This document shows, piece by piece, positions 34,197 through 46,100 of a DNA stretch of 64,000 nt. The DNA is taken from positions 42,397 through 106,396 of the forward strand of contig JAWPGT010000077.1 in assembly GCA_034638255.1 (NCBI GenBank), read 5' to 3'. This stretch comes from Coprinus comatus (taxonomy: Eukaryota > Basidiomycota > Agaricomycetes > Agaricales > Agaricaceae). A program made the translations under genes and the position numbers. Below the pieces are notes generated by a model. That model saw nothing but the letters and a program-made list of their open reading frames with translations, had not been told where the DNA came from and searched no databases. Every line of letters starts with the position of its first letter. The stretch's first letter is position 1.

Positions 34197-34719
34197 TGTT
34201 ACGGTTTCATATTTATCACGACTAATCATTAGAACTAATGATGGACGATAGTGTACTTTCTCTTACTCGTTTCACATAGCCTTGGACTACTGTTTCGTAT
34301 AGCCTCGGACTAGCACTTTCTACGGACTTCCACTTGTCGTTTCACTCACTGTTTCAGCTGTAGATAGTTTCACTCTCCTGTCTCACATGTATCAAGCATA
34401 GCCTACAACCTGTACTCGTAGTTGTATAAATACATGGACAGCGACAGAGATTAAGCTTCAGCTTAATACTCTCTAAGTTGCTTCTACTCTATCTCGTTCA
34501 TCGCCCTCAAACTTGATACCTAGAACCGGAGTCAGCTCTAACTCTTGCACGAACGGCTTACTAGTAAGGAACACCTGTGATCTACAGTCCGAGTACTGTG
34601 GAGGTCGTCCCCTGAAAATAGTCTCAGTCTGAGTAGACGTTCTCCTCCTACGAGCATCTTGAAGAGATCCATCGTAGCATCGTCTATACCGAAACGGAGG
34701 TATAGGCAAGATCATAACA
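34197..34719 (+). repeat. 5' LTR of the Gypsy element
   Basis: 523 bp. A TATA-like tataaatacatgg at about 34424-34436 is likely the core promoter inside the LTR. Confidence 0.92.
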
Positions 34720-34952
34720 TTGTATTAAGCTACAACTCGACGAATCCCTAACCAGGATATCTGTCATCGTCTTCCTCCGCGAACCTCTAACCCAGGTCTC
34801 TGCACTCGTCACCCTCCCCAACCCAACTCCGTGCGAACTCCTAATCAGAGTCTCTGCAACCCCTTGCTTTTATTCCTTTGACAACCGCCTAACCCGCAAC
34901 CGTCATTATTTGGAAAATTAGCACAAACCCTCACGCATAGGATCAAGATCCG

Positions 34953-35099
34953 GGCTGATAACATACCTCGCCGTCGAGCAGGACTACCTTAAGCAAGTAG
35001 TGGCTGATAACATACCTTGCCGTCGAGCAGGTCTACCTTAAGCAAGTAGTGGCTGAGAACATACCCTCTTAAAGAAGAAGGGCTGCCTTTAGCAAGCAG
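34953..35099 (+). repeat. 49-bp tandem repeat in the Gypsy leader
   Basis: Units start ggctgataacatacc at 34953 and 35002 and a third, diverged unit starts ggctgagaacatacc at 35051. Each of the first two contains cgtcgagcagg and taccttaagcaagtagt. It lies in the untranslated leader between the primer-binding region and gag, where packaging or translation signals are usual. Confidence 0.8.
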
Positions 35100-36778
35100 C
35101 ACCCCAAGTTTCCACAATTGCCTCCCACCGAATTTCCTCTTCCACTCCCTCGTCTTCCAGACAACCACCCATATCCAGAGACGCAAACGAACAAGAACTA
35201 GTTGATCTCTTTGACTCCGCCGTACGAATCCCAGAGGTCAGCACAACCTTTGGAACTCCTTCAATCAGGAGGTACCTTCCACCCGGAATCAAACTTTCAA
35301 ACGACCAACAAAGTTGTCTTGTTGATACCTGGAAACGATTTCAAGAACTCAACGAAGCAGGAAGTTCCCAAATCGCTGCCGACATCCACTACATCTTCCG
35401 TTTCCTACTACCCTATAAATCCACCTCACTTCTTATCCGAGTCAACACCTACGACCTATACCTGGTAGTTGACGGACTCTATCAACCCACTGTTGAAAAC
35501 CCCAATCTTACAACCGATATCGAAGTCGACAAACCAAAAAAACTCTATTCTACAGCAACGAACTTGCAAACCTCAGAAACGCAGTCCGCGACAAGATCAT
35601 TGCTCTAGATCTATTCCCTACATCATCACCTATCCGAACTCATCCTCCCAATCCCAATCCCTCATCGCCTGACGACACTTCTATCCACTCAAATTCACAA
35701 ACCCACTCTCGCGCTCAATCACCTACACCCAGAAACCCAGCTCGTCCTCCCTCCAGAATGACCGACCAACCTACCGAAGAAAACTACAATGGAAAATTCG
35801 ATATCCCAATCGAAAAGTTTGATGGAAAACCCATCCATTATGAGAATTGGAAAGATAGCATCATCTTGCCCTACAATCGAAACCCAAATACTTTCAAATG
35901 GTGCTATCCAAACAGAACAAGCCATACCAGTTGTTCTCCAATTATTAACTCATGGGAGTTGTGGTCATTTCCGAAGGCAATACTTGAGTTCTCATAAAGA
36001 TGAAGCTGGAACATACAGATATGGAACATGGCGTGATTTCATCGCAAGTCTCGACCGAGCTTTTCAACCCCATGCTGAAGCTGCCGATGCTCGCAACAAG
36101 CTCAAAACTTATCGCATGCTTCCTTGGCAAAATATGGAAGATCATGTTAATAATGTCAAACAACTTCTTGACTTAGCTGGAATTGACAATGACGCCTACA
36201 AAGTCGATTCATTCCGTTCTACCCTCCCTCCTAAAATCCGAGAAGCCATTGCTCTTCGCTACCCTCAACCAACTACATTCGATGAATGGACTACCATTGC
36301 CACCCAACTTGATCAAGCTATCCGTCAGATCAACCACAAACCTCGTCCTCCAAAAAGCTATCAGAGACATAACTTCAACATCTCCAAACTACCCCAAGGA
36401 GAACCAATGGAGATTGATGCTGCTGGACGATATGATGATGATGAATACGAAGAAGTCGGAATCCCAGATTTTGACTCTTCTGATTCAGAAGAATCTGACG
36501 AAGAAAATGAAGCTGAATTAATTCTTGGAATGGTTCTTACGGAACGACAAAAGGAACGTCGTAGCCGAGGAGTCTGCTTCTCTTGTGGAAATGCTGGACA
36601 TTTCTTCCGAGAATGCCCCAAACGTCAATCCTCATCCTCCAAACCCCGCAACAAGAAATCATCCTCATCAAACAGACCTTTCAAAAAGAAGAAGAAGAAC
36701 AATGGAATTGACAAATTCCGAAGCTTCATGAAAGTGGCATCAACACTGATTGAAGATGAAGAAGATTTGAATTTTTAG
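35096..36778 (+). CDS. Gypsy gag with one zinc knuckle (two indels as written)
   Basis: The open gag-like frame begins after a TAG near 35090 without an obvious ATG. It reads LVDLFDSAVRIPEV, breaks at the TT of 35548-35549, continues as NELANLRNAVRDKIIALDLF and MTDQPTEENYNGKFDIP, and breaks again at the AAA of 35896-35898 (two bases missing). It then runs to the TAG at 36776-36778. The last part holds the retrotransposon gag domain (GTYRYGTWRDFIASLDRAF) and the CCHC knuckle CFSCGNAGHFFREC, followed by a Lys/Ser-rich basic tail. It forms the capsid and nucleocapsid. The exact start is unknown; the ATG at 35758 would give only the C-terminal portion. Confidence 0.7.
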
Positions 36779-36786
36779 GCCGGGTT

Positions 36787-39700
36787 TTGCTTAAGGCGAC
36801 AAGTCGAACCCATCCAGCCTCCGCTATCCTTTCGGTGATTCATGAAGACTCTCAAGACTCAGACAATCTCTCCTTTACAGACGATGAATCGGACATTAGT
36901 ACTACTACTCACTCCTCTACCTCAAAGACAATGGACATACCGGACCCTATTTATTCTCCCGGACCAGACAATTCACCTCCAGTGAACATTTCCGTTATTC
37001 CTCTCATCCTGTCCCGCAACGAAAAATCTATTTATCTACCCATCTATCTTCAAAATCACCGCTCCCACCAGATCGCCACCCTCAATGCCCTGATTGATTC
37101 AGGAGCTCAAGGAAACTTTGTTTCCGAGAAAACCGCACGCTCCCTTAACCTCCAACGAATCCCTGTGGAACCCCCAATCGCTGTTACGAATGTTGATGGA
37201 ACAGAAAACATCAGTGGAACAATCACTGAAAAAGTAGTTGTGGAATGCATCATTGATGGACAAAACATCAAGACAGATGCCTATGTTATTGGAATTGGAA
37301 AACACCCTGCCATTCTAGGGTTTTCCTTTTTGGAACAGTACAATCCCGACATTGATTGGACTGCCAAAACATTCCGATGGCGTTCACCATTTTCTAGAAC
37401 CATCTCCTGCTCCCAACTCGAAAATTCCATCACAATCAACGAAGTCACCTGCTACAGTGAAGACCCAATTGATGTTCCTAAAAACCTCCGCATTGCTGCA
37501 CAATCGCTCCCTGATACCCTTGACACTGGATTGGCTGGCCGCCTCATACAAATCAATGCCAAGACTTCTGCATCACAACTTATATCCCAAAAGCATGCAA
37601 AAGCCACATCTTCCGATCCAAAGGAAATAGTTCCTAGAACATTATGGAAATATCTTCCTGTCTTTGACAAGAAGGCCTCAGAACGATTTCCTCCATCACG
37701 ACCTTGTGATCATCGCATTGATCTAAAAGAAACCTTCACTCCAAAGTCTTACAAACCATATCGCCTTGCACCGGCTGAAATGGATGAATTAAAGACCTTT
37801 CTTGATGAGAACCTAGCCAAAGGATATATCCGACCATCTAAATCTCCTATGGCATCACCATTCTTTTTCGTCAATAAGAAAGATGGAAAGTCTCTTAGAC
37901 CATGTCAAGATTATCGCTATCTCAATTCCCACACTGTGAAAAACGCCTATCCCATTCCTAATGTTAGCTCAATTATGGACCGCCTCCGTGGAGCTAAATA
38001 CTTCACCAAAATGGACGTTCGTCTTGGATATAACAACGTTCGCATCTTTGATGGAGACCAATGGAAAGGAGCATTCAAAACTCCATTCGGTCTTTTCGAA
38101 CCTACTGTTATGTTCTTTGGAATGACAAACTCTCCTGCAACGTTCCAGGCAATGATGGATCATATCTTCCGAGACCTCATTGACAAACCTGGTTGTACAG
38201 CAGTTATTGTCTATATGGATGACATTCTCATTTTCTCTGATAACAAGCAAGATCTTAACAAAATGACTCTTGAAGTTCTAAAAAGAGTCCAAGAAAACGA
38301 TCTTTATCTCAAGACCGAGAAATGTGAATTCGAGAAAACCTCCATAGAATTCCTAGGAATGACAATAAGCCAGAACAGCATCACCATGTCAGAAGACAAA
38401 CTTGCTGGAATTGCAGAATGGCCTACACCAACATCACAACGCGAAGTTAGAAAATTCTTAGGATTTGCAAATTTCTACCGAAAATTCATCAGAAACTATG
38501 CCAATATCACCCGTCCTCTAAATGACCTCCTACGCAAATCGGTAGCATTTAAATGGACCCCAGAAGCAGAAGAAGCTTTTAACACTGTTAAAGACATGTT
38601 TGCGAATGGATCCATCCTTCTCACTCCTGATCCTCACAAACCATTCCATGTCAAAACAGATACTTCTGACTTTGCAACGGGCAGTGTTCTATGTCAAACT
38701 GATGAAAATGGAGTTGCTCGTCCTTGTGCATTCCATTCTAAATCCCTTGGACCTGCGGAACGCAACTATCCCACTCCGGACAAAGAACTCCTTGCGATCA
38801 AACAAGCTTTTGATGACTGGCGCCACTACCTACTGGGATCACCGCATATAGTAACTGTGCACAGTGATCACAACAATCTCCGCTTTTGGCAAGATTCGCA
38901 GAAGCTGTCACGTCGTCAAGCTCGCACATGGGCTGAACTGCAGAAATACAACTTTGTGATAAAACACAAACCAGGAAAAGAAATTCCTGCTGCAGATGCA
39001 CTCTCCAGACGACCAGATCATAACTTTGACTCTGCCGAAGAAAATGTGGACATTGTGGTTTTACCAAACAAGCTATTCTTAAATGCCACTTCAACTGAAC
39101 CTGCCTTAATTGCTCAAGAACCCACTCTGAAGGAGAAACAATGGCTTCTAGCACAGCATCATGATCATCATTCCGCAGGACACCCTGGAATAGATGAAAC
39201 ATTAAGACGAGTTCAGTTAATAGTGAAATGGCCTGGAATGCGCGATTTCATTACCAACTATGTCAAAGCCTGTCCACAATGCCAACAATTCAAGATTGAT
39301 CGAAATCCTGCAAAACCTCCATTCCAACCACTTCCTCCATCCGAATCCATGCGTGTTTTTGGCGATATAGCTATGGACTTAATCACCGATCTCCCTCCTT
39401 GCGGAAAATTTGATTCTATATTATCCGTGATAGATCGCGGATTATCGAAGGGGATAATACTCTGTCCAACGTCGAAAACCTGCACTTTCGCCGACATCTC
39501 TAAACTCCTGATCGACAATGTCTACAAACGGTTTGGTACCCCCAACACTATTGTCTCAGATCGCGACCCTCGTTTTGCTTCTAAAGCTGCCCAAAGGTTC
39601 TTTAAGATGCTCCAGATCGACTGGAAACCTTCTACGGCATACCATCCCCAAACAGATGGTGCAACAGAACGAGCCAATCAAGAGATTGAAACATATCTCT

Positions 39701-40470
39701 CGATCTACTGCAATAACCAACCAAACGACTGGGTCGACGCACTTCCACTTCTCGAATTCAGCTACAACTCCCGTCCCCATGCCGCCAACAAACGATCACC
39801 ACTAGAAATTATGACTGGAACAAATCCACCATCCTTCCCCAACGTTATGGAAGAATCTGGTGCACCATCAGTCGATGATCATATTCGAAAACTTGATCGT
39901 TTCAGACACGAAGCACTGCTAGCCTATCAATCCGCAGCTAAAGTGATATCTTCTCGTGTCAAACGCCCTCATTATCCAACCTATAATGAAGGGGATGAAG
40001 TTTATCTAAACGCGAAGAATCTTCCAATCCAATATCAGTCATCGAAGATCAAGCCGAAACGTCAAGGTCCCTTCAAGATCCTAAAACGCAAAGGACCTCT
40101 GACTTATCAACTTCTTCTACCAACTTCATGGAAGATCTATGATACGTTTCATGTGGCTCTGTTGAAACCCGCAGTTCAAAACGAGATCAACCCAAATAAG
40201 CCTTCCGCTGAAACCATCCCTGATTTGATAGATGGAGAAGAACACTGGGAAGTCGAAGCAATCATCAATCACAAAAGGAGTAGAAACAAGATGAAGTATT
40301 TGATCAAATGGAAGGGATTTCCTGACTCAGAGAATACTTGGGAACCAGAAGAGAATGTTTCAGATTCAGCAAAAGAACTGTTTGGAGAATACCAGAAGAA
40401 CCATCGCCTTTCACTTAAAAGGGCTCCTCCAAAGAAGACACTCTCTACCCCCCCTCGCAGATATAAATGA
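36787..40470 (+). CDS. Gypsy pol with C-terminal chromodomain
   Basis: About 1227 residues without interruption. In order: aspartic protease (LIDSGAQGNF, about 105), reverse transcriptase (FFVNKKDGKSLRPCQDYR, TKMDVRLGYNN and the active site VYMDDILIF), RNase H (KTDTSDFATG, DKELLAIKQAF, HSDHNNL), integrase zinc finger (HHSAGHPG..CPQC) and core (DRDPRF and HPQTDGATERANQEIE), and a chromodomain at the end (WEVEAIINHK..YLIKWKGFP..NTWEPEENV). The chromodomain marks it as a chromovirus and normally steers integration to heterochromatin. Pol lies in the -1 frame relative to gag and its frame is already open before the gag TAG, so expression by -1 frameshifting or reinitiation is likely. The first residue given is not an ATG. 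Confidence 0.92.
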   Translation: MLKATSRTHPASAILSVIHEDSQDSDNLSFTDDESDISTTTHSSTSKTMDIPDPIYSPGPDNSPPVNISVIPLILSRNEKSIYLPIYLQNHRSHQIATLNALIDSGAQGNFVSEKTARSLNLQRIPVEPPIAVTNVDGTENISGTITEKVVVECIIDGQNIKTDAYVIGIGKHPAILGFSFLEQYNPDIDWTAKTFRWRSPFSRTISCSQLENSITINEVTCYSEDPIDVPKNLRIAAQSLPDTLDTGLAGRLIQINAKTSASQLISQKHAKATSSDPKEIVPRTLWKYLPVFDKKASERFPPSRPCDHRIDLKETFTPKSYKPYRLAPAEMDELKTFLDENLAKGYIRPSKSPMASPFFFVNKKDGKSLRPCQDYRYLNSHTVKNAYPIPNVSSIMDRLRGAKYFTKMDVRLGYNNVRIFDGDQWKGAFKTPFGLFEPTVMFFGMTNSPATFQAMMDHIFRDLIDKPGCTAVIVYMDDILIFSDNKQDLNKMTLEVLKRVQENDLYLKTEKCEFEKTSIEFLGMTISQNSITMSEDKLAGIAEWPTPTSQREVRKFLGFANFYRKFIRNYANITRPLNDLLRKSVAFKWTPEAEEAFNTVKDMFANGSILLTPDPHKPFHVKTDTSDFATGSVLCQTDENGVARPCAFHSKSLGPAERNYPTPDKELLAIKQAFDDWRHYLLGSPHIVTVHSDHNNLRFWQDSQKLSRRQARTWAELQKYNFVIKHKPGKEIPAADALSRRPDHNFDSAEENVDIVVLPNKLFLNATSTEPALIAQEPTLKEKQWLLAQHHDHHSAGHPGIDETLRRVQLIVKWPGMRDFITNYVKACPQCQQFKIDRNPAKPPFQPLPPSESMRVFGDIAMDLITDLPPCGKFDSILSVIDRGLSKGIILCPTSKTCTFADISKLLIDNVYKRFGTPNTIVSDRDPRFASKAAQRFFKMLQIDWKPSTAYHPQTDGATERANQEIETYLSIYCNNQPNDWVDALPLLEFSYNSRPHAANKRSPLEIMTGTNPPSFPNVMEESGAPSVDDHIRKLDRFRHEALLAYQSAAKVISSRVKRPHYPTYNEGDEVYLNAKNLPIQYQSSKIKPKRQGPFKILKRKGPLTYQLLLPTSWKIYDTFHVALLKPAVQNEINPNKPSAETIPDLIDGEEHWEVEAIINHKRSRNKMKYLIKWKGFPDSENTWEPEENVSDSAKELFGEYQKNHRLSLKRAPPKKTLSTPPRRYK

Positions 40471-42511
40471 CCCAACAACAAGACTCTACCTCAGGCCCCT
40501 CTCCTCTCGAATACTCGCCCTCCTCTCACTCATCTTCCACACCGAGCCTAAGCTCAACCACCAACGACACCTTTCCGTCACCAGCAACCACACCCCCTCG
40601 AACTGCATCTACAACAGGAGCTATCAATACTCCTCTTGCTTTCAATCCAGCTTTTGATCCTAACCAACTTCGACTGGACGATCCAGAAGTTCAAATTCTT
40701 CTTGATACTGCTATCGAGGATATTCCTCCTCACATTCTCAATCGCCTGCACATTGACACTCTTATCGCTCGTGGTACTTACCCACCTGGAACAACTCTGA
40801 TTGAAGAACCCCAACTTGCTGCAGCCATTGTCCTAGCAAGGTTCAATGCCATTTCACCTACCATGGATCAAACAGAGACACCCATTGCTCACCCCATACC
40901 CCGCATCGCAACTCCAGACGCAGTCTCTCCCCTCATTGAACGACTGACCACTGCACCCTCTAGGTCAGATGGTAACTCGCCTGAACCAGTATTTGCGACG
41001 GAAATTCACCCGAGAAGCGCACCTGCCACCCCCTCCATTCATAATTCGAGTACATCGGAATGGGGAAATCACTATAACTGGAGAAGGGGAGTTGGACATC
41101 CAAACATGCTCTCCTACCACGAGGATGGAGAGGCACCACGAGAGTTACCAGCTGGATCCAATGCCGATTTTCTCTCCCTTCCATATTTCGAGAAACTCTA
41201 TGAACTCTGGAATGTCCTCACCCACATTGCGTCGACGGCACGAGCAGAACGATATGCTCCAACCTCCGCACCCGGTCGCTTGGCACAATTATACTTCGTT
41301 CGACAACTCGGGGAGACCGTTACCGAGTACCTCGCCCGTGCATCGGAGATCTCAGAAGCCTCTACCCCCACAACCAACCCTCCACGACCAGATGACCCAG
41401 GGATCGAATGTTCCTAGAAATGTTGGACGTGAGAACCCCAGCCTCCCAGCTAGCCAGGTTCCTCCCGCCAATCTCCTTACCGACATCCCCAATACCTATC
41501 CAATCGCCCCAGACCATCCATTCGCCAACCTTGGTTCCAGATATCCGTATCGATACACCACGCCCGCTCTTTACCATCCCCCAAACCGACGAGAGGCCCG
41601 TATCTTACGAAATATCTCCAACCCACCATTCGAATCGTCAAGAGCAGTTCACTATGCATCGTCATTAAAGGAACTGGCTGATAAGATCATCGGTTCTGGA
41701 GATTTTGAGCAACGATTTGGAAGGTTCCCGGTCTACAAGTTGAAGGAAGATATCATGAAGAAGGATATTCCCTTACTGGTCTACAACCAGTTCACCGACG
41801 AAGAAAAGAAGTGCTATGATTACGGTTGCATTGTCTGTGGATTAGTCGGACACATTGGATCGTCATGCCCTGACTACCAATGCCGATTCTGCAATACCAT
41901 GGGGACATTATTCCTGGACTTGCAAGAATCGACCCACATCCCCAGTCATTGTCTCTCGACTCAATACTCCCGAGCCCCTGGAACCAGCCACTCCCATCGC
42001 ACTTACAAGAGCTCAAGATCAAATCACTCCCGAGATCTTTGGCACCCAGAAAGCTCATGGACTACAATTTCATCGTGTCGGACATACTTCCTCCCTCCTC
42101 ACTCCTCTCCCTCGACGTCTCGATGAGAACCGAAACCCCGAATTCACCACTACTTATCTGTTAACCACTCATCCCACTTCGGATCGAATTCTGGCTCGTC
42201 GAACCCTCGCTCCTCTTACAAACGAGTGTCCCTTTCCTGCCAACTTGGAGAATGATGGAAACTATCGAGGAGATGCCAGACCATGGGTCAACCCCAGATT
42301 GCCACCTAACCGAGTCACCTATCGAGATGAGCAAGACAACCGCCGAGTAGATGAAATCCGCCACCCCTCCCAGTTCCTACACCGCATTTCACATACTCCT
42401 CCTCTTTGGGAAATCCCCACTTCAGCAGTACGCCACCCTCTTCCTGCCAGACCACCCACTCCGCTGCCCGCCTACCAAACTCGACCCTCTCGCTATGACA
42501 GACGTGTCTAA
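40467..42511 (+). CDS. extra 3' ORF region of the Gypsy element with two zinc knuckles
   Basis: About 2 kb between pol and the 3' LTR is coding-like in three overlapping frames: 40467-41417, then the frame containing 40969-42126, then 41855-42511. The first ATG overlaps the pol stop by 4 bp (atga). The N-terminal part is Ser/Pro/Thr-rich. The middle has a compact segment (SSLKELADKIIGSGDFEQRF, then FPVYKLKEDI) followed by the knuckle CIVCGLVGHIGSSC. Immediately after it comes a second knuckle, CRFC then N-T-M-G-H-YSWTC, but only if one G of the GGGG at 41901-41904 is removed. The end is Pro/Arg-rich. I do not recognise the protein; two CCHC fingers suggest RNA or DNA binding. It has no membrane segment, so it is not envelope-like. 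Confidence 0.65.
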
Positions 42512-42622
42512 ACGTGGACCTATTTTCTTTGAGTACTTTTTCTTTCCTTCTTATTTTCGTCTGGACTACTACCTTGAACTATTATTTATGAACTATGGAC
42601 TAGTTCTCTAGAAAGGGGATAA

Positions 42623-43145
42623 TGTTACGGTTTCATATTTATCACGACTAATCATTAGAACTAATGATGGACGATAGTGTACTTTCTCTTACTCGTTTCA
42701 CATAGCCTTGGACTACTGTTTCGTATAGCCTCGGACTAGCACTTTCTACGGACTTCCACTTGTCGTTTCACTCACTGTTTCAGCTGTAGATAGTTTCACT
42801 CTCCTGTCTCACATGTATCAAGCATAGCCTACAACCTGTACTCGTAGTTGTATAAATACATGGACAGCGACAGAGATTAAGCTTCAGCTTAATACTCTCT
42901 AAGTTGCTTCTACTCTATCTCGTTCATCGCCCTCAAACTTGATACCTAGAACCGGAGTCAGCTCTAACTCTTGCACGAACGGCTTACTAGTAAGGAACAC
43001 CTGTGATCTACAGTCCGAGTACTGTGGAGGTCGTCCCCTGAAAATAGTCTCAGTCTGAGTAGACGTTCTCCTCCTACGAGCATCTTGAAGAGATCCATCG
43101 TAGCATCGTCTATACCGAAACAGAGGTATAGGCAAGATCATAACA
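42623..43145 (+). repeat. 3' LTR of the Gypsy element
   Basis: 523-bp copy of 34197-34719 with one visible substitution, preceded by the polypurine tract. Part of it is read through in the minus-strand Copia 2 frame, which ends inside this LTR at 42899. Confidence 0.92.
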
Positions 43146-46100
43146 TTCATGAACTTCCCTTTTAACTTTTTAAGTAAGGTGGAGTCATTTCCCATGAATA
43201 ATACATCATCGACATAGACAACGGCAATGCAGATCTCGCCAGTTTTCTTGTCTCGGTAGATGTATACGCCAGCATCGGATTTGCATCGACTGAAGCCTAG
43301 GTCTTTCATGGAAGTTGCCATTTCCTTCCACCAGGCCAGTCTGGCTTGTTTAAGGCCGTACAATGCACGATGTAACCTCCAGACTTTATTCTCCTTCCCT
43401 TCCTGGATGAAACCTTTGGGTTGTTTCATGTAGATTTCTTCATCCAGTTTTCCGTATAAGTATGCTGTCTTTACATCGACAGCCTCGATATCCCAATCAT
43501 TCAAAGCTGCTAAGCCAAGAAGGATACGAGTGGACTCATAACGTACAACTGGAGAAAAGAGTTCATCAAAGTCGATACCTTTGACTTGAGAGAAACCTTT
43601 TGCCACAAGACGAGCACGTTTCTGGCCATCTCCTTTGACATTGAAAACCCATTGGTTTTGAATAGCTTTCCTCCCCTTAGGGAGATCCACGATTTCATAT
43701 ACCTTGCGCTTCTTAAGCGCTGTCAACTCTTCTTTGCATGCTTCCAGCCATTTCTGTCTTTCTTCTGGATCAAGTTTGCCAAGATCACGGAATTGAACAG
43801 GGATTTTTGCAGCATTACTATGCGCAAGTTTGGCTTTTGTCAGCAAAATGTTAATCCATTCTAACCCCCCTTCCCTGGAAAGCCGTTGTTGCATTTCATC
43901 CTCATCTTCAGGAGGTGCAGCAGAATTGCGCTCCCCTTGACTCTCCATCCAACATTTATAGTTTTCAGCATATTGCTCAAGCCGTTGGCGAGCTTCTTCG
44001 TCAGATAGATTTTGAGGTCTGCCACGAGGCATCTTGAACCGGTTTGATGGACCAGGTTCTTCCAGAGAAATTGTATCATAATCATGGAGAATTTCAGACG
44101 GATGCTTATGTCCGTAAGCATTATCGGGTCTTTCCGGGACTTTTCATTTGTGGCCTGAACGGCGCAGTTCGAAAGAAGGACCTTCTTGAGCACGTTTTGG
44201 TAAGGGACGTTGTGCTCTTTCAGGTTGAGACCTTCTTGGTGTCTCAGGCAGATGATAATGATCTCTATGATCGTGATTGTGATCATCATGGTGGTGATGA
44301 TCGAGGGAGTCCTCACTCGCATAACTCAATCCGTCATCTTCATCCTCTGTTTCGACTTTTGGTCGTCTGGAGGGAGATTTAGGAGGAGGAGTTGGAGGAG
44401 GTGGGATAGAGGGATCGTGAGCTGGTGGGGCAGGCGGATCTGAAGGTCAAGTAGGATTACTCAGTGTCTTCGGAGGAATAGCAGGGGGATCTGCTGGGAA
44501 GTCGAAATAATCTGTATCTGATCCATCATCTGACATTCCGTCAAAGAGGTCATCAGGAGGATTTGGAGGTGTTGTTCGTAGATCTCTACGTTGATCAGTG
44601 GCAGTTGATTCACATTTAGGGAACCATTCTTCCTCGAAGATTGCTGTGTGAGCTGTATAAATAATGTTTCCCTTTTGGTGATGCATGAACTTTAAGTTAC
44701 GACCATCATAACCCAAAAAGATCATTGTCTCCAACTTGGCTGCGAGTTTATTTTCACGCACAGCAGGCGGCAGGTATACGTAAGCTCCACATCCAAACAC
44801 ATGTAAACCATTTACATTAGGTTTATTTCCGTGCATTAATTCAAATGGCATTCGATACTCAAGACGTTTCATTGGTGTTCTATTATAGATATGAATTGCC
44901 GTTTCCACAGCAAATTCCCACCAATTCTCCGGACAGCATGCATGAAGTCGCATGGCTTCTGACTTCTCGCGAATCATACGATTCAAGCGTTCAGCTCATC
45001 CGTTCTGCTCATGAATATGAGGAGCAGTATTCTCGTGGACAATACTGGCTAAGCTAAACAAGTTTTTCAACTTGTCCGAAATGTATTCCCCCCCATTATC
45101 AGTGCAAACTCGTTTGACCTTTTTCCCATGTTGGGTTTCAACTTGAGCCAAGAATTCCTGGAATATCGCAAAGACATCGGATTTCTGTCTCAAAAATCGA
45201 ATATAGGTGAAACCAGAGTAATCATCTAGGAACGTGATGATCCATTTAGCACGGTGATATGATAATGTGGGAAATTCAAGAAGGTCCGAATGAACCAACT
45301 CGAATATTTCGGTAGCTCTGGACAATGATGGAGGATGAGCCTTTTCCTGCAGCTTGCCACAAGTGCAACCATCACATGTCCTTGACCGTTTTGGAATATT
45401 GACGTCTGGAAAATTAACCATGTGTTCCTTGAACTTCCTGAGCACTTGCTTTGAAGGATGTCCAAGTCGATTATGCCAGAGATCATAAAGCGAATAAACT
45501 CCAGGTAAAGTTAGGGAACGGATGTCACTATCCAATATGATTCGAGAATGAACCATATGTATTCCATCACCCTTTACCCGCTGAGTAGCCTCCATATAGA
45601 GGGAGCCATCGGGCCGTAGGATCTGAGATCCTGTCACATCAGCCTCAAGCCTTAAGCCATCAAGATAAAAGGGTCCTGGTGACATAAGTCTTCCATTCAA
45701 TCCCTCTATGTAGAATACCGGGTATAATGACATGATGGTTCATACACCAGCCAATTCATGCTGGATGATTACATGGCTATGTGCTTTGATGGTGGTGTGA
45801 CTATTAGCAGTTTGCACCATGCCGTAATCACCCTTCTCAACGTCAACAAAGTCGCCAATGTTACCAGTGAAGTGATAACTAGTGCCAGAGTCGAGCATCC
45901 AGATTGCTATACCAGTATTATACACTGGGCGATTTTTGCAATTGCTGCATTGACAATGTTCAAAGAATTTACCATGGTCATCTTTTTCATATCCTGAGAT
46001 CGAAACAGTAGGTTTTAAGTACTTCATCGGGATAGAAATAGGGAAATCATAATGTGCGGTATCATTCGTGGCGGGAAAAATACAAATCTCAGTATCTAGT

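Larger units (their letters stand above)
34197..43145 (+). mobile_element. Gypsy-superfamily chromovirus LTR retrotransposon with an extra 3' ORF
   Basis: Two 523-bp LTRs (34197-34719 and 42623-43145; TGTTACGG to ATAACA) differ at one base I could find (near 34695 / 43121). Order on the plus strand: a 1-kb leader with a 49-bp tandem repeat, gag with a zinc knuckle, pol (protease, reverse transcriptase, RNase H, integrase, chromodomain), a 2-kb third ORF region, polypurine tract gaaaggggataa (42611-42622), then the 3' LTR. It sits inside Copia 2. The flanks do not form a target duplication (tccaa on the left, ttcat on the right) and part of Copia 2 is missing at the site. Confidence 0.92.

Noticed and set aside
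41477..42364. Several antisense frames inside the Gypsy ORF3 region
   Set aside because: They mirror Pro/Ser-rich coding sequence on the plus strand and have no motif of their own.
40467..42511. Envelope gene in the Gypsy element
   Set aside because: No signal peptide, membrane segment or cysteine pattern of envelope proteins is visible; zinc knuckles argue against it.
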